From: CAYXLW01 sp964466055
Lineage (GTDB): Bacteria > Patescibacteriota > Gracilibacteria > GCA-2401425
DNA length: 64,000 nt
Direction of reading: 5' to 3'
Assembly (NCBI GenBank): GCA_964466055.1
Contig: CAYXLW010000003.1
Coordinates: forward strand, 1-64,000
Part shown: positions 60,188-64,000 of the stretch, one piece after another
How the letters are laid out: every line of letters starts with the position of its first letter
Numbering within the stretch: the stretch's first letter is position 1
The notes under the pieces: model-generated
What the model was told of the DNA's origin: nothing
The model's database searches: none
What the model saw: the letters and a program-made list of their open reading frames with translations, nothing else
Program-made: the position numbers and the translations under genes

Positions 60188-60526
60188 ATGTTTGGAAAAT
60201 TTATTGCGGGGTTACTTGGGGGAACGGCACTTGGGTTATTGTTTGCAAAGAAAAAGGGGGAAAGTCTTCGTGACCAACTTAAAGGGAAAAGTACAAAAGA
60301 GGTTGCTAGAATTTTAGGGGAAGAGATTTTAGAAGCGGGGAAAAATGTTGGTGAAACAGTAAAAGAATTAACACAGTCAAAAGGAGCTAAAAAATTGAAG
60401 GAAAAAGCAGGTAGAGCTATTAAGCAAACTGCAAAAAAAGTTGAAGATGCTATGACAAAGGAGACAAAAAAAACAGTAAAAAGAGTTGTAAAAAAGAAAT
60501 CGAAAAAAACTTCTGATAAGAATTAA
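60188..60526 (+). CDS. YtxH-like small membrane-associated protein
   Basis: The 112-residue protein has a glycine-rich N-terminal helix (FIAGLLGGTALGLLFAKKKGE), the hallmark of YtxH proteins. A long Lys-rich coiled helix and a basic tail (TVKRVVKKKSKKTSDKN) follow. Such proteins are associated with stress responses, although their mechanism is unknown. It is alone upstream of pyrG. Confidence 0.7.
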   Translation: MFGKFIAGLLGGTALGLLFAKKKGESLRDQLKGKSTKEVARILGEEILEAGKNVGETVKELTQSKGAKKLKEKAGRAIKQTAKKVEDAMTKETKKTVKRVVKKKSKKTSDKN

Positions 60527-60618
60527 GCATTTTAGATTTTCATATTATGGCATGAACCATATTTATGTGTTTCATGTGTTGTGATAGTCAATAATTTTTA
60601 GCTTTTTAATTTAATATT

Positions 60619-62226
60619 GTGATACAGAAAAAAATTATTTTCGTAACAGGTGGAGTTTGTTCTTCCTTAGGAAAGGGGATTGCTTCTGCTTCTATTGGAA
60701 CAATTCTTACAAATGCAGGATACTCTGTATTTACTCAGAAGCTTGATCCTTATTTAAATATTGATCCAGGAACAATGTCTCCATTTCAGCATGGAGAAGT
60801 TTTTGTGACTGACGATGGAGCTGAAACTGATCTTGATCTTGGTCATTATGAAAGGTTTATAGATGTGCCACTTTCTAAATTATCAACAGTAACAACAGGA
60901 GTTGTTTATAAGAAAGTTTTAGAACAAGAGCGTAGGGGCGATTTTAATGGTTCAACTATCCAAGTTGTTCCACATATTACAAATGAAATCAAAAATTGTG
61001 TAACTGAAGCACAAAGAGAGTCAGGTGCAGATATTATAATTGTGGAAATTGGAGGTACAGTTGGGGACATTGAAGGAGAGCCTTTTTTAGAAGCAGTTAG
61101 ACAGCTTAGGCAAGAAAGAGGGAAAGACAATGTTCTTTCTATTCATCTTACACTTTTACCATATTTAGCTGGTTCAAAAGAACTTAAAACAAAACCAACT
61201 CAACTTTCTGTTAAAGAAATGAGAAGATCTGGTATTCATCCTGATATTATACTTGCACGCGCTGATAAAAAAATTGATAAAGAATTATTAATAAAAATTT
61301 CAAATTTTTGTGATATTGACGAAGAAGCTGTTATCCCTGCACCTACACTAGACTCAATTTATAAAGTTCCCTTAGAGTTTGAAAAATATAAAATTTCGGA
61401 AATTATCCAGAAGAAATTAAATTTAGAAGTTAGAATCCCAGACTTATCTGCATGGGAAAGAGTTAAAGAAAAATTGGAAAATGTTACAGATGAGGTAAAA
61501 ATTGGACTTGCCGGTAAATATACGGGATTAGACGATGCTTATCTTTCTGTTATTGAGGCTATTAAAACAGCGGGATATGATTTTGATAAAAAAATCTCGC
61601 TTGTTTGGATAAATACTGAAAAACTAGAAAAGGGAGATGAAAAAGAAAGTGAAAAATTAGAGAATGTTGATGGGATTATAGTTCCTGGAGGATTTGGGAC
61701 CAGAGGGATTGAGGGGAAAATTATGGTTGCTAAATATGCACGTGAAAACAAAATTCCATATTTAGGTCTTTGTTTAGGGTCACAAATTATGGCGATTGAA
61801 CTTGCTCGACATGTTGCAAAAATTGAAGGTGCGACAAGTGAAGAATTTGATAATAATGCGACTCATAAAATAGTACATTTTCTTCCAGGGCAATCTACTA
61901 AAAGTCATTTAGGAGGAACTCTTCGTTTAGGGTCTTATCCATGTGTGTTGAAAAAAGGGACGAAAGCATTTGATGCTTATCAAGAAAAAGAGGTTCATGA
62001 AAGGCATCGTCATCGTTATGAGTTTAATAATAAATATAAAGATCAACTAGAAAAAGCTGGATTGGTTATTTCTGGAGTTTCTCCTGATGGGAATTTGATG
62101 GAGATTGTGGAAATAAAAGATCATCCTTTTATGCTTGGATCTCAGTTTCATCCTGAATTTAAATCTAGGCCTGTTAGATCTCATCCTTTGTTTAAGGCTT
62201 TTATGAAAGCTGTTGTAAACAAATAG
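60619..62226 (+). CDS. pyrG: CTP synthase
   Basis: PyrG aminates UTP to CTP. The GTG start opens MIQKKIIFVTGGVCSSLGKG, with SVFTQKLDPYLNIDPGTMSP following. The glutaminase domain has GLCLGSQIMAIELARHV with the Cys nucleophile, HRHRYEFNN and SQFHPEFKSRP with the His/Glu pair. The 535-residue length is normal. Confidence 0.97.
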   Translation: MIQKKIIFVTGGVCSSLGKGIASASIGTILTNAGYSVFTQKLDPYLNIDPGTMSPFQHGEVFVTDDGAETDLDLGHYERFIDVPLSKLSTVTTGVVYKKVLEQERRGDFNGSTIQVVPHITNEIKNCVTEAQRESGADIIIVEIGGTVGDIEGEPFLEAVRQLRQERGKDNVLSIHLTLLPYLAGSKELKTKPTQLSVKEMRRSGIHPDIILARADKKIDKELLIKISNFCDIDEEAVIPAPTLDSIYKVPLEFEKYKISEIIQKKLNLEVRIPDLSAWERVKEKLENVTDEVKIGLAGKYTGLDDAYLSVIEAIKTAGYDFDKKISLVWINTEKLEKGDEKESEKLENVDGIIVPGGFGTRGIEGKIMVAKYARENKIPYLGLCLGSQIMAIELARHVAKIEGATSEEFDNNATHKIVHFLPGQSTKSHLGGTLRLGSYPCVLKKGTKAFDAYQEKEVHERHRHRYEFNNKYKDQLEKAGLVISGVSPDGNLMEIVEIKDHPFMLGSQFHPEFKSRPVRSHPLFKAFMKAVVNK

Positions 62227-62240
62227 CAATAAAAATAGTC

Positions 62241-62259
62241 ATTCCGACTTGTTCGGAAT
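62241..62259. repeat. Palindromic repeat of the ATTCC...GGAAT family
   Basis: The arms ATTCCGA and TCGGAAT form a hairpin 15 bases after the pyrG stop. The flanks GTC and CTTA match the copies near 4.8-4.9 kb. Confidence 0.6.
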
Positions 62260-62357
62260 CTTATTTATAACAACTTACTAACTGCAGTGATGTATGTTTA
62301 TTTTTGTCTTTCTTCTTAATTGCTTATTAAACGCATTGTATAAGTTTCAAACATTTT

Positions 62358-62387
62358 AAGAAAGAGGTGCTTTGCAAGACACCTCTT
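62358..62387 (-). terminator. Terminator-like hairpin of the 62407-62610 gene
   Basis: The stem AAGAGGTG/CACCTCTT with a 10-base loop lies about 20 bases past the stop on the minus strand. The following T-tract is weak (TCTT). Confidence 0.5.
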
Positions 62388-62406
62388 CCCACATAAATAT
62401 GCATTC

Positions 62407-62610
62407 CTAATATCGAGGCATTACCGTTGTATTGTGACCAGTTGGAGCAAGAAGTTCTGCTGTGTTTCTATTAGTTGTATGTCCGATTTCAAGTAAAGGT
62501 TGACCTACATTAATTAAAGGGTTTTTTTCTATGGGGGTGCCTAATCTTCTGTCTTTATTTGCAGGTGCTGTTTCTCGTGGATCAACTCCTGTTTTTTCTA
62601 TTGTTTTCAT
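62407..62610 (-). CDS. Small hypothetical protein, 67 aa
   Basis: MKTIEKTGVDPRETAPANKD opens a polar, Thr/Pro/Asn-rich protein without membrane segments, ending TGHNTTVMPRY. It looks disordered. The downstream hairpin and the AT-rich leader before the ATG favour a real gene. I do not recognise it. It lies downstream of the two small membrane-peptide genes on the same strand. Confidence 0.45.
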   Translation of the reverse strand: MKTIEKTGVDPRETAPANKDRRLGTPIEKNPLINVGQPLLEIGHTTNRNTAELLAPTGHNTTVMPRY

Positions 62611-62648
62611 AATTTAAAAATTAAAATATAAATAAAATAATAAGTTAT

Positions 62649-62696
62649 AAAAAAAATCCCTCTTTGCTTATTTATTTGCGAAGAAGGTTGAGGGAT
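62649..62696 (-). terminator. Terminator of membrane-peptide gene A
   Basis: On the minus strand ATCCCTC...GAGGGAT pairs and is followed by T8. The sequence is almost identical to the terminator at 62900-62946 of the duplicate gene. Confidence 0.7.
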
Positions 62697-62709
62697 TATT
62701 ATTTTTTTC

Positions 62710-62814
62710 CTAAAAACCTTCTCCGCGGATAATGAGGAGAATAGAAATGATAATAATGAGAATAATTAGCCCTACTATTTTAATAGTATTTTTTTTAATG
62801 CCTTTGTTTTCCAT
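62710..62814 (-). CDS. Small membrane peptide A, 34 aa
   Basis: The ATG at 62814 opens 34 codons ending in TAG. A basic N-terminus (MENKGIKKNTIK) leads to a helix made almost only of Ile/Leu (residues 13-29), then RGEGF. It is one of two tandem paralogues. The second (62963-63070) shares the start region, the helix and the RGEGF end. Differences are conservative or synonymous, while the opposite strand has no conserved frame, which indicates selection on this strand. Its size and build recall type I toxins or other small hydrophobic peptides, although no antisense RNA is proven. Confidence 0.55.
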   Translation of the reverse strand: MENKGIKKNTIKIVGLIILIIIISILLIIRGEGF

Positions 62815-62899
62815 ATATGATGGGAACATCAAAATTGGGGTTAATAGTATAATTTTTATTTGTTGTCTGCGACTACTTTTCTCTGAGATAATAAGTTAT

Positions 62900-62946
62900 A
62901 AAAAAAATCCCTCTTTGCTTATTTATTTGCGAAGAAGGTTGAGGGG
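62900..62946 (-). terminator. Terminator of membrane-peptide gene B
   Basis: This is the duplicate of the 62649-62696 terminator with the same CCCTC/GAGGG stem and T8 tail on the minus strand. Confidence 0.7.
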
Positions 62947-62962
62947 TTGTCTATTATTTTTC

Positions 62963-63070
62963 CTAAAAACCTTCTCCGCGAATGAGTAGCAGAATAGAAG
63001 AAATAATAATAGAAATTACAATTAACCCTATTGTTTGAATAGTATTTTTTTCAATGCCTTTGCTTTCCAC
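62963..63070 (-). CDS. Small membrane peptide B, 35 aa
   Basis: The GTG at 63070 opens 35 codons ending in TAG. The peptide is (M)ESKGIEKNTIQTIG, then a helix rich in Ile/Ser/Leu, ending RGEGF. It has its own consensus promoter at 63115-63143 and its own terminator. Compared with copy A it has one extra codon in the helix. The promoter would give a 5' leader of about 35-40 bases. Confidence 0.55.
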   Translation of the reverse strand: MESKGIEKNTIQTIGLIVISIIISSILLLIRGEGF

Positions 63071-63114
63071 AAATGGGAACATTAAGGATGTATAGGGTTA
63101 ATTAATCTTTGCAT

Positions 63115-63143
63115 ATCGTAAGAATCTTAATTCCTGTTGTCAA
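63115..63143 (-). promoter_or_regulatory. Promoter of peptide gene B
   Basis: On the minus strand TTGACA (63138-63143) is followed by 17 bases and TACGAT (63115-63120). Gene A has only a weak TATACT without a good -35, so it may rely on readthrough. Confidence 0.6.
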
Positions 63144-63257
63144 GTAAAAAATAAATTTTTTGTTCAAGAAACAGTATTAATGTAGTTTTTATTTATATAA
63201 TTCTTATTATTAATTTAATTTATTTACTCAATTTATCTTAAACTATGATATTATTAA

Positions 63258-64000
63258 TCATTGATGAGTACGTACATATACGTTCATTTCTGTCTCAATA
63301 TCATGAATATGCTTATCATTGAGTGTTGAATATTTTTCTCTCATATCAGCAATGAAACTATTATAAGCATCAACATCATCTTCTTTCTTAAGAAAGACCT
63401 TTAATAGTGAATTAAAAATCGACTCTACTTCCTCTTCAGGTGCAAAATCTATAATAAACTTCTTAATATCTTTCTCTTTTTGAATTCTTTTATCTTCCTG
63501 TATTATATTATTAAGTGGTAATTTAATTAACTCTGCATGATATGGGTCATTAGCTTGTAGTAAAGCCAGTTTTCCTGGAATATCATTCCACATTTGCCAT
63601 ACTTTTAGAAGAATGTAATTATTAGAAACTTCATAAAAATTATTTTCTTTAGGATTACAATGATCACAAATTAGATCTTTAGGAATCCGTACATAATAAT
63701 AATGATCTTTTGTTTCAACGTTTTCATGTTTAGTTTGGAATAACACTGGTGTTTGCTTATATTCAGATCTAATTCCTAGTTTTTCTAAATAAGCACATAC
63801 TATAACTGATATGTAGCCACAAACAAATTCAAATTCTTTTTGGTTTATCTTTTCGGTAACTTTCTGAATTTTATTTCCATTTCCAGGATTTTCTCCACAA
63901 ATCATATCAATTATACTATCTGTTACTTCTGCAATATTTTCTAGCTCGAAAGGCTTGTTTTTACCTTCTTTTAATTTCTTTTTATAAGATAGCTTGTTGT
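63258..64000 (-). CDS. Hypothetical protein, cut by the right edge of the window
   Basis: The minus-strand frame is open from the stop at 63258 to the end of the window, so the N-terminus lies outside; the ATG at 63905 is internal. The visible 247 codons have FEFVCGYISVIVCAYLEKLGI followed by a DHYYYVRIPKD strand, which loosely recalls a cysteine-protease or transglutaminase layout (Cys, then His and Asp). A helical, acidic C-terminus follows. The family is not recognised. Confidence 0.6.
   Translation of the reverse strand, partial: NKLSYKKKLKEGKNKPFELENIAEVTDSIIDMICGENPGNGNKIQKVTEKINQKEFEFVCGYISVIVCAYLEKLGIRSEYKQTPVLFQTKHENVETKDHYYYVRIPKDLICDHCNPKENNFYEVSNNYILLKVWQMWNDIPGKLALLQANDPYHAELIKLPLNNIIQEDKRIQKEKDIKKFIIDFAPEEEVESIFNSLLKVFLKKEDDVDAYNSFIADMREKYSTLNDKHIHDIETEMNVYVRTHQ

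Larger units (their letters stand above)
62638..63081 (-). repeat. Tandem duplication containing two peptide genes and their terminators
   Basis: Two roughly 190-base units (about 62638-62830 and 62888-63081) are direct repeats. The terminator part is nearly identical over about 60 bases, and the coding part is about three-quarters identical. The 57-base spacer between them is unrelated. Confidence 0.75.

Noticed and set aside
62732..62989. Plus-strand ORF of 85 codons over the small-peptide duplication
   Set aside because: The equivalent frame stops early in the second repeat copy, while the minus-strand peptides are conserved in both; the plus-strand ORF is a shadow.
1..64000. Alternative genetic code (UGA as Gly)
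   Set aside because: Long conserved genes read with standard stops, and pdxT ends properly at UGA; UGA is rare as a stop but is not needed as a sense codon.
1..64000. UAA recoding, suggested by the nrdD and PrdX-like interruptions
   Set aside because: UAA correctly ends most genes here, including ribosomal proteins, so global reassignment is impossible.
1..64000. CRISPR arrays and insertion sequences
   Set aside because: I found no regularly spaced identical repeats, cas genes or transposase genes; the repeats present are palindromic singles, the short inverted-repeat element, and tandem duplications.

Overview
This is an AT-rich, densely packed bacterial chromosome segment. The gene content suggests a member of the Candidate Phyla Radiation (Patescibacteria), nearest in style to Peregrinibacteria. 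That placement is inference. The reasons are: many genes without a clear Shine-Dalgarno sequence, UAA as the overwhelmingly preferred stop, a reduced set of housekeeping genes in small scattered clusters, many hypothetical proteins, and a few retained biosynthetic genes (AroQ-TrpE fusion, AroK, PdxS/PdxT, GlyA). The standard bacterial code fits: genes are not broken by in-frame UGA, and pdxT appears to stop at UGA, so the UGA=Gly code of Gracilibacteria/Absconditabacteria is not in use.

Layout. 0-14 kb: a hypothetical gene, a frameshifted ATP-grasp gene, aroQ-trpE, glyA, a Tat-exported phosphoesterase, gltX, a mutS gene that stops at 380 residues, ftsK, and a hypothetical protein whose C-terminus resembles the variable region of diversity-generating retroelement (DGR) targets. 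14-24 kb: a giant lamin-tail/FN3/PKD surface protein, then an anaerobic ribonucleotide reductase cluster (nrdG, nrdH, DUF3800 gene, separate glycyl-radical ORF, nrdD) behind two NrdR-box-like palindromes. 24-31 kb: a sigma-region-4/HARE-HTH protein, trx, a PUR-domain protein, rpsB, a gene split at a G9 tract, and yidC-rnpA-rpmH. 31-45 kb: murI, ndk, murB, comEC, a 1080-residue unknown protein, pdxS-pdxT-ogt, and lexA-recA with a LexA-like operator. 45-50 kb: tRNA-Arg, an ECF sigma/membrane protein/repeat protein cluster, mraY, rplA and tRNA-Leu. 50-55 kb: infA-rpmJ-rpsM-rpsK-rpsD-rpoA-rplQ-rplM-rpsI. 55-64 kb: aroK, PRC-barrel, a nonsense-interrupted PrdX-like gene, 5-FCL, holA, a NifU-BFD fusion, a lipoprotein, pyrG, a tandem pair of tiny membrane-peptide genes, and a gene cut by the right edge.

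Main observations. (1) NrdD lacks its glycyl-radical loop, which is encoded by a separate 69-residue ORF downstream in the same frame after one UAA. (2) Two nearly parallel copies of a 34-35 residue single-helix peptide gene, each with its own terminator, lie at 62.6-63.1 kb. (3) mutS is truncated, and two genes elsewhere are broken by slippage-type changes: an 8-bp tandem duplication, and a G9 run one base off. An octamer repeat also precedes ftsK. Together these suggest relaxed mismatch repair. (4) Three copies of a 78-79 bp element with 13-bp terminal inverted repeats are scattered between genes; one supplies the comEC stop codon. (5) The 13-kb hypothetical protein looks like a DGR target, although no template repeat or reverse transcriptase is in the window.

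The cellular picture is a fermentative or anaerobic small cell that makes dNTPs with class III RNR, has peptidoglycan (MurB, MurI, MraY) and DNA-uptake machinery (ComEC), keeps an SOS response, and displays large surface proteins.
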